A DNA stretch of 64,000 nt. Source: Mayamaea pseudoterrestris. Lineage: Eukaryota > Bacillariophyta > Bacillariophyceae > Sellaphorales > Sellaphoraceae. Below the pieces are notes generated by a model, which did not search any database, was not told where the DNA came from, and saw only the letters and a program-made list of their open reading frames with translations. Each line of letters starts with the position of its first letter. Within the stretch, counting starts at the first letter, position 1. This document shows positions 20,788-31,404 of this stretch, piece by piece. Both the position numbers and the translations under genes were made by a program. The stretch is from the NCBI GenBank assembly GCA_027923505.1, contig BROI01000003.1:558001-622000 (forward strand). The letters are read 5' to 3'.

Positions 20788-23067
20788 TTAGCTCCCAAAT
20801 AGACGAAAAGACTTTCCTTTCTTCCGTAGACCACCCAGTTCGTGTGCATTGATCTTTTGAGCCACGTCTTTAATGTTGCTTTCAATTTTGTCCATATTGA
20901 CCTTGTCGATTGAACTGTCAGTCACAATGCGCAGAAAATCTTCCAGCATTTCTGTGTTACCGAGAATGTCGACATGGTCTGCGCTCTTTGGCCCTGCTCG
21001 CATCGGGTCGTCGACAGAAAATTCGGCATGGTGTTCGTATTCGCGAGTAAAGACGGCGGTTTTCGATGGGTTGAGCCCAGAGTCTTCTCGCTGCCAAGCA
21101 TCAGCGCACATGTATCCGAGGCTGATTAATGGGACCGAGCCGTCTCCATTAACATAACGCACTCCGAGTTTGATGTTTTTGGCCTCGCTTTCCACCGTAA
21201 GATCCATCTTCAAAACTGGGTCAGTAATATTAGCCACTAAGCCACCCTCGTCAACGGGTTCAATATTGTTTCGGCGGTAAAAATACGCCCGCTCGGTGTC
21301 TAGACCCGTTCCGTACAAGCAATACATTTTCATCTTCGGCGCGTACGGCAAAGGAGTCACCGTCGGATCGTGCCAGTTTCTGCTCGATGGTTTTGTGTCG
21401 CCATGGAATGACATTAGCTTCACACTCGACGAGTTCTCACCAAATCCCCCACCAAATTTCGTTAGAAAGTCAAGGGTACCCTCATTTTCGTGTTCTTGTT
21501 TCAGTATAAATGGAGTGATCGCTTCGTTGATCATTGTTTCGGACCAATTACCGTCGAATGCAAGGCTACTGGTCGGACTAGCATCAGTCATTGCAATCAG
21601 AGGCGAAACCTGCGACGTAGGACATAGTAGATCATCGTCACTCCATTCCTCGCACATGTCGAAACCAGGCGACCACAAAGCATTGCCTCCTTTTGGTAGC
21701 ATGGTCCAAAGCGATCCCCATGAGGACCACAAGTCTCGCCGCACGCGCCTACCAAAAAATTGCTCCACCATGTCTCCGAAAGTTCCAATCAAGCCCGTGT
21801 CCGACATTTCTCCACTTAAAATAGCCGTCGTAGCTTTAGGGACGCCAAGATGTGAACCAGCAATGTTTATAAATGCATGCAAATGTTCGTCGACCCACTT
21901 GGAACCTGCTCCTCGTCCACCCTCGCTGGTGCTTGTCGTCACCCAGGCAAAAAAGTGATGCACGACAAGTGCACCCATGGAATGAGATGTAAGAACAACC
22001 TTTTTTCCAGTTACACGATGCATGTCCTCGATTCGGCTCTTCAACCTTGAAAAATAACCATCCCTTTCTTCCAGCAAATGGTACGCAAGACGCCAATCAT
22101 AAGCTTCTAATGCCATGTTCGAAGGATTGTATCCAACATCGGCAAGATTCTCAATCACCTTGTTCCATACCCAATAATTTCCCATAAAGTAGTCAGCCGC
22201 TTCGAAGCCTTGCGACGCTCGGAGCCGCACTTCATCAGGGTCAGACCCAGTCAATGGATCTAGAATCATATGCTGTCGCCAGCAATCTCGATCGGCAATA
22301 AAACTGCGGGCGCCACCCATGGCTGCCCACAACCGCTGTCGGAAATGCTTCTTTGCGCAAGCCTTGCCTGCCCAAACTTCAAGTCCACTCGTGACAAAGC
22401 CCGGTACCATGACAATGGGATATTGCGCTTGCGCTCCTTCCGCAGTGGCCATTTGATAACCCGGCCGCTTCGTCTCCTGCGTCAAGTACGCTAGCGAGCT
22501 GTAAGCAGTCTCGTTAAACTGTGCATATATTTGGTCCACATATTGGCCCAGCTGCAAACTTTCTTCTAGCTGTAGCTGAATGCGCTCAATATGAGGAGCT
22601 AGCTGTTCCTTGACGGCCACATCCAATCGAAAGTCGTTGTTCAGCATTCCGAATCGCTTAAGACTCAATACAATGAGAATCTCGGCAATCCATAGCGCTA
22701 GCGCCAAGCCGAAGCAAAGTCTCGGCGGAGCAGGCATGCGACTTGGTGACGCACTACGGTGGCTTGCATGGCTTTCTTCATCGTTACTGATATTTCCATG
22801 TTGTTTGCTGCTCGCTTTCGATTCGGGCGACGATGTTGGATCATAAGGTTCATCTTCTAAAGTTTCCGTGTCTTCTGGATCCTCCGTGTTGATAACACTA
22901 GGTGGTGCATCCGTGGACGCAGACATTCTGCCGTCCTTGCTCGTGCGCCGATGTTGCGTGCGTCCTCGTGTAGAACCTTGTTTTTGCGGTGTGGTCGACG
23001 TCTTCCGCGACTCCTTTACTCGATTGCTTTTGCCTGACAACATGATATCAAAGACGCGAAACCTCAA
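20788..23067 (-). CDS. PDAT: Phospholipid:diacylglycerol acyltransferase
   Basis: An ER membrane enzyme that moves an acyl chain from a phospholipid to diacylglycerol, making triacylglycerol without acyl-CoA. It has 759 residues. A basic, Ser/Thr-rich cytosolic N-terminus is followed by one membrane segment (about 117-137) and the LCAT-like alpha/beta hydrolase domain. Visible motifs are PIVMVPGFVTSGLEVW near 217, YDWRLAYH near 323, the nucleophile Ser363 in LTSHSMGALVVHHF, the GDGSVPL region carrying the expected catalytic Asp, and His698 in SADHVDILGN. All expected triad elements are present, and the length is close to that of yeast Lro1 and plant PDATs. A second Met eight codons in (23043) is an equally good start. 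Relevant to storage oil in microalgae. Confidence 0.93.
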   Translation of the reverse strand: MRFRVFDIMLSGKSNRVKESRKTSTTPQKQGSTRGRTQHRRTSKDGRMSASTDAPPSVINTEDPEDTETLEDEPYDPTSSPESKASSKQHGNISNDEESHASHRSASPSRMPAPPRLCFGLALALWIAEILIVLSLKRFGMLNNDFRLDVAVKEQLAPHIERIQLQLEESLQLGQYVDQIYAQFNETAYSSLAYLTQETKRPGYQMATAEGAQAQYPIVMVPGFVTSGLEVWAGKACAKKHFRQRLWAAMGGARSFIADRDCWRQHMILDPLTGSDPDEVRLRASQGFEAADYFMGNYWVWNKVIENLADVGYNPSNMALEAYDWRLAYHLLEERDGYFSRLKSRIEDMHRVTGKKVVLTSHSMGALVVHHFFAWVTTSTSEGGRGAGSKWVDEHLHAFINIAGSHLGVPKATTAILSGEMSDTGLIGTFGDMVEQFFGRRVRRDLWSSWGSLWTMLPKGGNALWSPGFDMCEEWSDDDLLCPTSQVSPLIAMTDASPTSSLAFDGNWSETMINEAITPFILKQEHENEGTLDFLTKFGGGFGENSSSVKLMSFHGDTKPSSRNWHDPTVTPLPYAPKMKMYCLYGTGLDTERAYFYRRNNIEPVDEGGLVANITDPVLKMDLTVESEAKNIKLGVRYVNGDGSVPLISLGYMCADAWQREDSGLNPSKTAVFTREYEHHAEFSVDDPMRAGPKSADHVDILGNTEMLEDFLRIVTDSSIDKVNMDKIESNIKDVAQKINAHELGGLRKKGKSFRLFGS

Positions 23068-23481
23068 GTTTTACCGGATTTAGATGGAAGCCTTTCACGC
23101 AGTGGAATATTGAGACTGGATCGACTCGTCTTCGTTTCCTTCAAGTTCTTTCGTCGCCGAGCTCATGCTTGTCGGACTGTTTCTCTTGCCTTCTTTTCCG
23201 CGCCAGCGCGGGCACCGCGCCATCGCGTCGCAAGGAGGTTTTACGTGCGCGCCAGTCGGATTGCAACGGAATCCGAACGGGACTGGCCGACTTGCTCAGA
23301 CGTTTCTTCGTCCGCCACCACAAGCTCTGCAAAACAAGATTGTGAAGAGCAAACTACATCTGAAGTCAATTTGAACGTCTGCTACAGAGTCTGCTATTCA
23401 GCATCTATCCCTTTCTAAAAGAGGCTGCGTAGTTGGAAAATACTCTGTCATCACTGACGAGAGATAAAGAAAAAATCGGCC
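23068..23481. promoter_or_regulatory. Divergent promoter region
   Basis: This is a 414-base spacer between the PDAT start (minus) and the CW zinc-finger gene start (plus). Small open frames on both strands show no family resemblance. No core promoter element was recognised. Confidence 0.35.
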
Positions 23482-25088
23482 ATGGATTCGTCTTCACGCT
23501 CACCAACGTCGCCACTGGATGACACTGCAATCTCGAACACGGACGCCTCGCAGTATCTCATCAAGGATCTCAAACAGCTGCAAGGCTCATCCATATTTGA
23601 CAAGCTTGATTTTAGCAAATGTCCCGACATGTACTTGGAGAAGCTCTTTGTGGCAAAGGCCGACTCGTACTTGCCACCGACTCCCTATCGATGTTCGTCG
23701 AGCCAAATTACGGACTGGATCAACATGACAGTCGCTGCGCAGGAGCAAGCTTTTGTGGAAATGAAAATACAGCCAACGGCACGGTTCAAGCGGCCGGCTC
23801 GACGAGTTTTGAGCAGCAAAAAGCTGGAGGATGAGGAGTCTGCCAGCTTGAATGGCGACGCTGGGGAATTTCAGGGAATCAAGGAGAAGCGAAAGATTGT
23901 GAGAAAGAAGGACAAGGTATGTTCAGACTATTGTGTGTCATCTTGCTTTTTGTGCTGTTGCTATACCGGCATTCTGTTATAGAAAGGTGAGCCTTTGTTC
24001 TCACGATCGTGTCGTCTCTTGCTCGCCAGATTGACAAGTCGTCTGATACGGAACAGCCCGCCCGGAAAAAGGCGCGCAAGCCACCTAAGAAGCTGTCCAT
24101 TCCATCAACCGATCATGAACAGCAAAGTAATGCACTGACTGGAAATGAGCTTGCCAATCAGGAAAAGGCGAATGACTTGTTGCGCAGTGAACAGTACTCA
24201 GCCATTGGTAGCATTATTTACAGTGACGATGAGGTTGAGGATGAGGTTGGTGATGATGCTGACGACGTTCAAATGTTTAGAGGTAGACCCGTTGCTTTGG
24301 ACCACAAGAGCTTGCTGCAGGCGGCGCGAGTCTACATGAACACGGACAAGCGAGTGATTGATTTGAATTCGGATGAGGATGCAAACGATGCAACACAACC
24401 GAGGTCGGTGGCGTCGTCTAATCAGAAACCCATTCGCACGGCCCGCACTAGCACGACGCCACGCGGACTTGGCAGCCACAACAACAGACTCAGTATTGAC
24501 AGTCTCAACGAAGAGGAAGAGTTGTACAATGGGGCTTCCATCTTCGGACAAACACAGGGACAGAATGCAACGTGGGTTGAATGCGACAAGTGCAAAAAAT
24601 GGCGGCGATTGCGTGGAAAGGTGGATGCGTCGAAACTTCCAACTCGGTGGTTTTGCAGCATGAACAAGACGGACGCGGCTCGCGCCAAATGCTCGGCGCC
24701 GGAGGAAGCATACGACGAAGGTCAGTCGGTGACACCAGAGTCTGCGGCCGATGCACGAGCGAGGAAGCATTTTCGTGTATGGTCCAGGCGTATCAAGACC
24801 CAAGAAGCGTACGAGGCAGGTCAACCTCCCATGACACGTGGAAAAAAGAAGCAGGTTGCTGGTTCGAAGGATCCGTACGAGTGGGTTCGGTGTTGCAATC
24901 CATCATGCGGCAAATGGAGATCGCTGCTACGAGTTATGGGAGCCAAGTCGCATGTCATTGATCGCACCGCGAACGGAGAATGGTATTGTGTCATGAATCC
25001 CTGGGACGAAAAGATGGCATCGTGCGGTGCACCGCAGGAGAATCTTCCGACATTTGGTTGCCCGCCGTGGGTCCAACAAGATCCGTAG
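23482..25088 (+). CDS. Double CW-type zinc finger protein, one intron
   Basis: Modelled as exons 23482-23916 and 24030-25088, joined in phase 0 across a 113-base intron (GTATGT at 23917; CTCGCCAG before 24030), giving 497 residues. The first CW domain, near 310-355, has WVECDKCKKWRRLRG, RWFCSMN and CSAPEE. The second, near 430-485, has WVRCCNPSCGKWRSLL, EWYCVMNPWD and CGAPQE. CW domains in other proteins read histone H3K4 methylation through their Trp residues, and both domains keep the W...C..C..WR...W.C......C pattern. The N-terminus has a conserved-looking block (KCPDMYLEKLFVAKADSYLP) and Lys/Arg-rich stretches that suggest nuclear import. Acidic segments lie between. Probably a nuclear chromatin reader; no catalytic domain is visible. 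Confidence 0.8.
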
Positions 25089-25322
25089 CTTGCAGCATGG
25101 CGTCTATGTAACCTGCTAGATTTGTTGAGCATTTGCCAGTGAATTGCTCATCGTGTCCCTTGTCCACCTTGTTTTTGGTCTTCTAGCTCTGGCTCTTTGC
25201 TTATAGGTCATATCGTAAGCTACCGTAGACGATGCTTTGGTTAAAGTGGCTCGCATTTTGACGAAATTCTATCTAATATACACCTGCCATTGGACAGACA
25301 ACGCTAACAAACACTTTATAGT

Positions 25323-25829
25323 CTATAGTCCTACCTGTCTCGCAATCTTCACCAAATCGTCCTTTGTCAGCAATCCATCTTGCGCATATTGATTGATCAT
25401 CTCGTCCAACTCATCTTCCTCTAAATTTTGGTCAAGTTCCTGACAAACGCGTTGCAAGTCCTCAACAATTACAACCCCCTTGTCAGCAGTGTCTAGTAGA
25501 CGAAAGACGCGATGCGCCCGCTGCGTCTGTCGATAGGCGTCGGCAATAAGTCGTTCCAGTGCAGGAGCTGAAGCCTCATCTGCCAGCCCTTGGCGAATAC
25601 TTTCGGGATTGAGGTGCGACAAGCCCAAATCTTTGCGCAGTCGCTTGAGTAAAGTTTTTACTTGCTTGTCTATATCAACGCCTCTCTTACTACTGATATC
25701 CATCGTCTGTAATATCACGTGTTGTATCTGCTGTTGGACGTCGTTCGGAAGGTCTTCGAGTGTAGGAGCTTGCTGCTTTTGACTCTTTGAAGCGCCAGGC
25801 GATTTGCGCTTGATAGATTTTGTGGGCAT
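25323..25829 (-). CDS. EF-hand-like small protein
   Basis: A 168-residue protein with a basic N-terminus (MPTKSIKRKSPGASKSQKQQ) and a helical middle. The C-terminal half resembles a centrin/calmodulin EF-hand pair: HRVFRLLDTADKGVVIVEDL and DELDEMINQYAQDGLLTKDDL. The loops keep some acidic ligands (D.AD.G...ED) but both are degenerate, so calcium binding is uncertain. I recognise the fold, not the exact family. Transcribed on minus, convergent with the CW gene 234 bases away. Confidence 0.55.
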   Translation of the reverse strand: MPTKSIKRKSPGASKSQKQQAPTLEDLPNDVQQQIQHVILQTMDISSKRGVDIDKQVKTLLKRLRKDLGLSHLNPESIRQGLADEASAPALERLIADAYRQTQRAHRVFRLLDTADKGVVIVEDLQRVCQELDQNLEEDELDEMINQYAQDGLLTKDDLVKIARQVGL

Positions 25830-26104
25830 CTTCGTCTACTGTATGCAGTAAATGTAGCAGTTCCTTGCTTCAAGACATGCGCAAGAGGATGCGCGGGACC
25901 ACAGTCGAGTTGGATTAGCGGCAGTTCATCAATGCCAGTGAAAAGTGGGTCATATTTTCATTGAAAACTGCGTCACCAAGTTATATTTTCAACAATCGGT
26001 GTGAATGTTGTGATAGAGAGCTATCTCATCGTCGCGCTGCTGGCCTACCGGTATATTAAGAAGATCATTAACAATAAGAATTTAAATCTTAAATTAAACC
26101 ATAT

Positions 26105-29100
26105 TTAATTCCGCTGTCGGCGACGCAAAAGCTCCGGCCCCAACAGCATCAAAACATGAGGAATGCGGGCATCACCCTCGCCCGCCGCCGACTGGGAGCT
26201 AACACGCTGCTGGTAAGCATCACAGCAGGTGAGAACATTAATCCAAGCAGCATCTTCTCCCTCACTTGACGCCCCATCAGTCGACAAAAGCGACATTGCG
26301 TAATCTTCAGCCTTCACTCGCTTCATATGGTGAGGTGACGAAAGCAATTTAGGAGCTGACGAGAAAAGGTAATGGAGTATTGTTGACGGGCGAACATCCT
26401 TCATCCAAGGCTCACGAAGCAAAAGTTTGGATATTTCTTGACTTGACTTGCTCATATCTTCAAGTCCTGTCCAGAACAGCATTTGACGGACTGCGCGCAA
26501 TTCGGCATACGGCCGCCCATCACCCACATCATGCAAGGTCAACGAGCCACCAGGTTTGGCGACAAACTGCTCTAAAATGAGTTCCAGGTCGCTGACATCC
26601 TGGGTGATGTGAAGACGAGCAGTCTCTCCAAAGGGGCGGATAAGCATCGAGTTTGAAATGAAGCAATATATGGTGTACGACGCGATAGCCGACGCCATGT
26701 AAGAAGCATACTCTGGAGGAAACTTGGACAAAATACTCGTGGCTATAGTTTCGAAAATGTCAGGAAAATGCTTCTGAACAAACGCCGGAAATTCGCCATC
26801 CGTAGTTGTGGGACTGTCGATGTAAACACCTTGATGTATTCTTGCTAGAACATTAGCTATCCGCCGATTCAAAGCCCGTATGACAGGATTCAAGACGGTG
26901 CTTTTCACCATCTTTTCTATAGCATGTAAACCAGGAACAAGGCCAGCTTTACACAGGTTTGCTGCCTCTTCGTGTTTCGATGACACAGTTGGCCGGTACG
27001 GAGCTATGAATGTTTTGTCCGGCGCTTGTCGAAGATATTTTGCAAGAGTATAGACAATCGCAATCACCTTGCGGTCATGTTGGAGGGAATCGCTCATGGA
27101 CCAATGCTCACCGATGTATCCATCGCGCTGAGATGACGCCCCGCTCAAAGCATTCTTGGCCAACTCGCAGAAACGAGATGTCATCGTTACGACGCAATCT
27201 GAAACCATTGTCACAAGAGTCAAATCCCCACCACCTTCGCGAGGATCGGCAAATGCGAGTTCCTGGCGTATGTTCTCGTCGAATCGCTGTACGTCGTATT
27301 TGCTGGGTAGCAGATGGAAACCTGCATTGATAGCGACGCCATCGTCGTCGACTTGTATATTCTCAGGAAACATATACTTTAATGGTGCACAGAGACGATC
27401 AGTACAAGCCTCAACGAACGCCTGTTGCAAACCAAAAAGACCGGTTGGCGATTTGGTGCTACCCTGCAGGGCTCTCCACTCAAAAGAGTTCATGACTGTC
27501 GATAGTGAAGACGACGAAAGACCTGTCGTGTAAGTTTGTGAACTCGCTTTCGCCGCAGCATGATTAGAATCCGTTTGACGAGACCATTGATCCGGCGCCG
27601 CTTGTGGATTGTCGCCGATCACCTCATTAGCAGCAGATTGTCCCGAGTTCCACTCCAAAAAGTTGTCATCCATCGTAGCCGTGCCGCCCAAGATACCAGC
27701 GAAACTCGTGGTGCCAGCTTCATCCAAAATGGACGACGGGAGCGACTCTTGCAGACGATTGATTAATTCAAGTCCCGCAGCTCGGACTGGAGGGTAAAGT
27801 GCCGCCACGTCTGGGGCATACTTTCCACCATCTTGCAAGAGTATGTGTCCTAGAATGCTTGACAGTGAGCTGCATAAGCGCGCCCAAAAGAGAGCAAACA
27901 TCGAATTGATATCGCGCGACACGTATTCTGCGTACGCAGGCGGCGTCGGCGCAGTATTAACAACGTCGACAAACAATTGACGACTCACTGGATCGGTCTT
28001 ACGGGCAAGGACACGCTGCATGTTCCGAACCTGGAGAGCTATCTCCGTCATGCCTTGAATCCACTCCTGTGCCGCTTCGGCGCGAATTTGGCGAATCTTT
28101 TTTTGGATCAATCGCGGATCTTTCGCGGTTCGCTTGGCCTGTTCCGCAAGATTTACCAAGGTGACTGGATTAAAGAGTTCGCGCGAAAGGGACTCCGCTT
28201 TGGCGTGAGCCTGATTCACGGCGTTCCAGACTGCCGATGGTAGCTCTCCAAGATGGAAGTAAACTTGAAAAATTGATCCGAGTTTCGGCAGCGCTGTTGT
28301 CTTCGTAAACGTCTGCTCCTGCAAAAGACGTGCGGCCGACTCTCGCACCTGTTTGGCCGTCGATTGAATTTCTGGCCGCATTTTCTCCACCACATCAATC
28401 CCTTGCTGCAGTTCGGCTTGTGACAAAAGCTCCTCCAAAACCGATACACTCGCCGCAGCTCGAGTCAAGTCTCTCTGGTCTTCTAAATCGTAGTTCATAA
28501 GTTTGTTCGTTTCAAACTGCAGTCGCAGAATAGATTTGAGCGTGTTACTCAACTTCAAGACACGCTCGAGCTTCGTGCATGACGCTTCCATCCGCGACAA
28601 ACCTCTCGTGAGCGAACTTTCCACGCGACTGGCCACACTCTCCAATACATCAGCTTGTCGCTCAAGACGATCGGCGCGATCCCGGATAGAAGACAGCGTT
28701 GTGCTACCGGTAGTGGTGGACGTGACTGCAGTCGCAGCAGGTGCAGCAGCAGCTTCGCCCTCTTGCTCGGTCGCTCCGTCAAGCTCGTATCCATGCAGTC
28801 GAAGCAAATGCCCAGCAACTGCTTCAGGACGAGTCCGCGACAATTTGACCGCCAAGGATTCCACCAAGGCAAGTCGCTGCTCAACTTCCTGTAAACACGC
28901 GTCGGCTCGATCCTTCATAGATGATCCCTCGTCAGTATTGCCGTTTGACTGTTTGCCGTCCTCATCCAACTGTAGCAAAGCTGCCGCATACGGAAAAGCG
29001 ACTTGATCTGGATTCGCTCTGCTTTCTGTCAATCCATACTGCATCAACAATTGGTCCTCTCGAAGGAGCAACTGCAGGCTATTCGCCGCTGCAGCTTGCG

Positions 29101-29197
29101 CCGAGCTCTCGTGGTGCGGCTGCGGATTCAATGCTTGTAGCTGTTTGGCGTTGCGTCCGTGGCGACCGCCCGAGTGACTGTTCATGGAAGAATCCAT
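26105..29197 (-). CDS. COG5: Conserved oligomeric Golgi complex subunit 5
   Basis: A 1030-residue, single-exon protein resembling COG5, a subunit of the Golgi tethering complex that supports retrograde intra-Golgi vesicle traffic. The N-terminal third is helical/coiled coil (about 165-330): SSIRDRADRLERQADVLESV, LKLSNTLKSILRLQFETNKL and GIDVVEKMRPEIQ match the order found in COG5 proteins. The region that follows (AEQAKRTAKDPRLIQKKIRQ, MFALFWARLCSSLSSILGHI) fits the COG5 body. Ala/Gln-rich insertions around residues 10-50 and 155-185, and a Ser-rich one near 550, make it longer than human COG5 (about 840). No targeting signal is seen, as expected for a peripheral cytosolic complex. Assignment is by overall pattern rather than a catalytic motif. 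Confidence 0.8.
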   Translation of the reverse strand: MDSSMNSHSGGRHGRNAKQLQALNPQPHHESSAQAAAANSLQLLLREDQLLMQYGLTESRANPDQVAFPYAAALLQLDEDGKQSNGNTDEGSSMKDRADACLQEVEQRLALVESLAVKLSRTRPEAVAGHLLRLHGYELDGATEQEGEAAAAPAATAVTSTTTGSTTLSSIRDRADRLERQADVLESVASRVESSLTRGLSRMEASCTKLERVLKLSNTLKSILRLQFETNKLMNYDLEDQRDLTRAAASVSVLEELLSQAELQQGIDVVEKMRPEIQSTAKQVRESAARLLQEQTFTKTTALPKLGSIFQVYFHLGELPSAVWNAVNQAHAKAESLSRELFNPVTLVNLAEQAKRTAKDPRLIQKKIRQIRAEAAQEWIQGMTEIALQVRNMQRVLARKTDPVSRQLFVDVVNTAPTPPAYAEYVSRDINSMFALFWARLCSSLSSILGHILLQDGGKYAPDVAALYPPVRAAGLELINRLQESLPSSILDEAGTTSFAGILGGTATMDDNFLEWNSGQSAANEVIGDNPQAAPDQWSRQTDSNHAAAKASSQTYTTGLSSSSLSTVMNSFEWRALQGSTKSPTGLFGLQQAFVEACTDRLCAPLKYMFPENIQVDDDGVAINAGFHLLPSKYDVQRFDENIRQELAFADPREGGGDLTLVTMVSDCVVTMTSRFCELAKNALSGASSQRDGYIGEHWSMSDSLQHDRKVIAIVYTLAKYLRQAPDKTFIAPYRPTVSSKHEEAANLCKAGLVPGLHAIEKMVKSTVLNPVIRALNRRIANVLARIHQGVYIDSPTTTDGEFPAFVQKHFPDIFETIATSILSKFPPEYASYMASAIASYTIYCFISNSMLIRPFGETARLHITQDVSDLELILEQFVAKPGGSLTLHDVGDGRPYAELRAVRQMLFWTGLEDMSKSSQEISKLLLREPWMKDVRPSTILHYLFSSAPKLLSSPHHMKRVKAEDYAMSLLSTDGASSEGEDAAWINVLTCCDAYQQRVSSQSAAGEGDARIPHVLMLLGPELLRRRQRN

Positions 29198-29461
29198 TAA
29201 AGATGGTTTAGATGTTGAGAATGTGCCTCTATTAGCCCTGCAAGATTTGCTCGTCGCGACTTCATGGTCATCGACTAACCATCGCCGCGCGGTTCATGTA
29301 CTGTGACTTTGAAAGTAGTCTTTTCATTACTCCAGAGTAGGTATGTGTCGCTCCGGGCATGACTTTTGCGATCTTTGTGGTTTGACTTTCGACCCATCCC
29401 CCAGATCCTTCGATTGCTCGATCCCCTCGTCTACCGGTAGCAAAGAAACAATCCTTCCAAA
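29198..29461. promoter_or_regulatory. Short divergent promoter
   Basis: A 264-base spacer between the COG5 start (minus) and the plastid HemS-like gene (plus). CTACCGGTAG lies at 29431-29440, ending 21 bases before the plus-strand ATG. Confidence 0.4.
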
Positions 29462-30043
29462 ATGATCCAACTGACATTCTATCTGCTAGCGTCTCTGTCA
29501 CTATTCGGGGCTCATGGGTTCATATATTTGCATCCCGTTCGATGCCGAGCAGCGCCTCCAAGCAGCTCGTCATCGTTGTCGACCACCATCACTCGATCAA
29601 TGACCACATCAACATCATCAGCAGATGCGCACCATCGCATGGGTGAATTGAACGAGCCGGAACAAAAAGTGTTTGACCTGATGAAGGAACTTCATGATTC
29701 TAATTACAAGTTTCGCATTGTCGTGGTTGGCAATGGCGCCATTTTGGAAACAGTTTCGCCACTCGGACCAGTGACCAAAGTGCTTCAGAGCGCCTCCACT
29801 GGAACCAACCTGTTGACGCTGGCTAATGAGGATCAGTCGTTTGAGTTTCATTTGCAACTTTCGCAAGTATCCAAAATGGTGCTTACCTCAAAGGAAACAC
29901 CAAAGAGAGTGATGCAAAGTGTGCGCTTGTTGAATGCGAATGGAGTTTCCATGTGCAGCCTGATTCTCGCAGACGAGTCTGACGCTGCCATTGACTGGTA
30001 CATGAAACTACAAGACAGCTATGGAACAGAAGTGCAGCTATAG
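29462..30043 (+). CDS. Plastid-targeted HemS/ChuX-like protein
   Basis: A 193-residue protein. The N-terminus is a clear bipartite plastid presequence: a signal peptide (MIQLTFYLLASLSLFGAHG), then Phe at the expected site (HGFIYLHPVRCR) and a long Ser/Thr-rich transit stretch to about residue 60. The mature part (about 130 residues) contains FRIVVVGNGAILETVSPLGP, LLTLANEDQSFEFHLQLSQV and VRLLNANGVSMCSLIL. The order of strands, with a FEFHL...V motif, resembles one half of the heme-utilisation HemS/ChuX/HutX fold. Heme handling in the plastid is therefore possible, but I see no conserved axial His, so this is a weak functional inference. Confidence 0.55.
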   Translation: MIQLTFYLLASLSLFGAHGFIYLHPVRCRAAPPSSSSSLSTTITRSMTTSTSSADAHHRMGELNEPEQKVFDLMKELHDSNYKFRIVVVGNGAILETVSPLGPVTKVLQSASTGTNLLTLANEDQSFEFHLQLSQVSKMVLTSKETPKRVMQSVRLLNANGVSMCSLILADESDAAIDWYMKLQDSYGTEVQL

Positions 30044-30197
30044 TGCAAACGTAGGCATGCATGGCAGCACTTGGGCACGCCAACAAAGATGTTTCCAATC
30101 ACTATTTTTTCCTAAACAACAAGGCGATAAAATTGCAGCAAATCACACAATAAACATTGTATACTATTGATTTCAGGCATGTACCCATGTATATAAC

Positions 30198-31404
30198 TTA
30201 GGGAAATAGACGAAGGCTTCCATCATAGAGGGAACGCCCAGATGCGAGCCGAGAATCGTCTCGGAGCAATCCTTCACTGGGACAGACAGAGTCAAACAGG
30301 CCACGACCGTAGATTTCCTTCTCGGCCCAAAAAGGAAGGTCGAATGAGCTGTTTTGTAGCCTTGGATGATAATAGGTGGTTGCCTTGCCGGCGTTACAAA
30401 TGCTGGCAAAGCGTTTTCGCATGAGCTCCTCCTGGTTTGGTAGGGGAGCCGATTTTTCGGCAACAATGCAACCAATCTGACCAGTTGGATACTGGAACAT
30501 TAGAGCAATCAGGGAATGGTGAGCATTTGGCAGCGCGCAACGCCCAACGCGAAATCAACAAACAGCAGTCAAAGCAACGTACCGTACTAATCATGATTGA
30601 AGCATAACGCGCCTCGACGAATCCTACGTGGAACGCCAAGTCTCGCCACTTTCCAATGGCCTCCAAGTCAGATGGAATTTGCAACGACTCTGCCTGAATG
30701 TTCAAGACGCCGTTCGGTTTTAGCTTTCGATACAAGTTGGCAAAGTGTTCGACAGAGTACAAGACGCTTGACGGCAAATCGACGCGTTCACCAATCTCGT
30801 CGTGCGTCCAAGGATCACTGGAATCTTGAATGATCACATCGTACGTTTGATCGGCAACTTGATCCAAGAAGGCTGCCCCGTCCTTGATGTGGAGCTTGAC
30901 TCGTGGATCATCCCACACGGCGCCCCATGGAAACATGAGTTTGCAAACTTGAATGACGTCTTGATCAAGGTCGACATGATCAACATGCACGACCGATTCA
31001 TGCTTTAGCACCTCTTGAACGACGTATCCGTCCCCACCTCCAATCACCAGGACGCGTTTGGGGTTTGGATGCTGCATGAGAGGAAGATGCGCCATCATTT
31101 CGTTGTAGGCATTGCCGTCTCGTTCCGTCAACTGCAGAACTCCATCGAGCACTAATATCCTTCCAAAGTGTGGGTTGTGATGAACTTCGATCAACTGATA
31201 AGGAGACTGCTTGCGAATTAGTGGCTTGCTATCCTTGATGCGCAATCCTTGGTAGAAGCCAGTCTCGGGGAAGTACTCCCCGATATTGTGGTGCCGACTT
31301 GCAGCTGCCTCATGGTCAGTTTGTGACGTTGCACTTGCCGTCAGACAAAAGAGGCCAATTACAAGACGCAGGATGGTGGCTGATTGGCATTTTCGCAGCA
31401 GCAT
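30198..31404 (-). CDS. Spermidine synthase family, one intron
   Basis: An aminopropyltransferase that uses decarboxylated SAM. Exons are 31404-30583 and 30491-30198 on minus, joined in phase 0 across a 91-base intron (donor GTACGT, acceptor TTCCAG), giving 371 residues. Joining restores the family motif IST-YPTGQIG. Other motifs are YQLIEVHHNPHFGRILVLDG, the Gly-rich VLVIGGGDGYVVQEVLKH, VDHVDLDQDVI, and QDSSDPW with the catalytic Asp. The C-terminus LPFWAEKEIYGRGLF is typical (P...(Y/F)Y...H..AF in others, divergent here). The N-terminus is unusual: LRLVIGLFCLTASATSQ looks like a signal peptide. Spermidine, spermine or thermospermine synthase cannot be told apart by eye. Confidence 0.85.

Noticed and set aside
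24198-24824. 208-residue minus frame
   Set aside because: It is antisense to the CW zinc-finger gene, whose motifs are clear.
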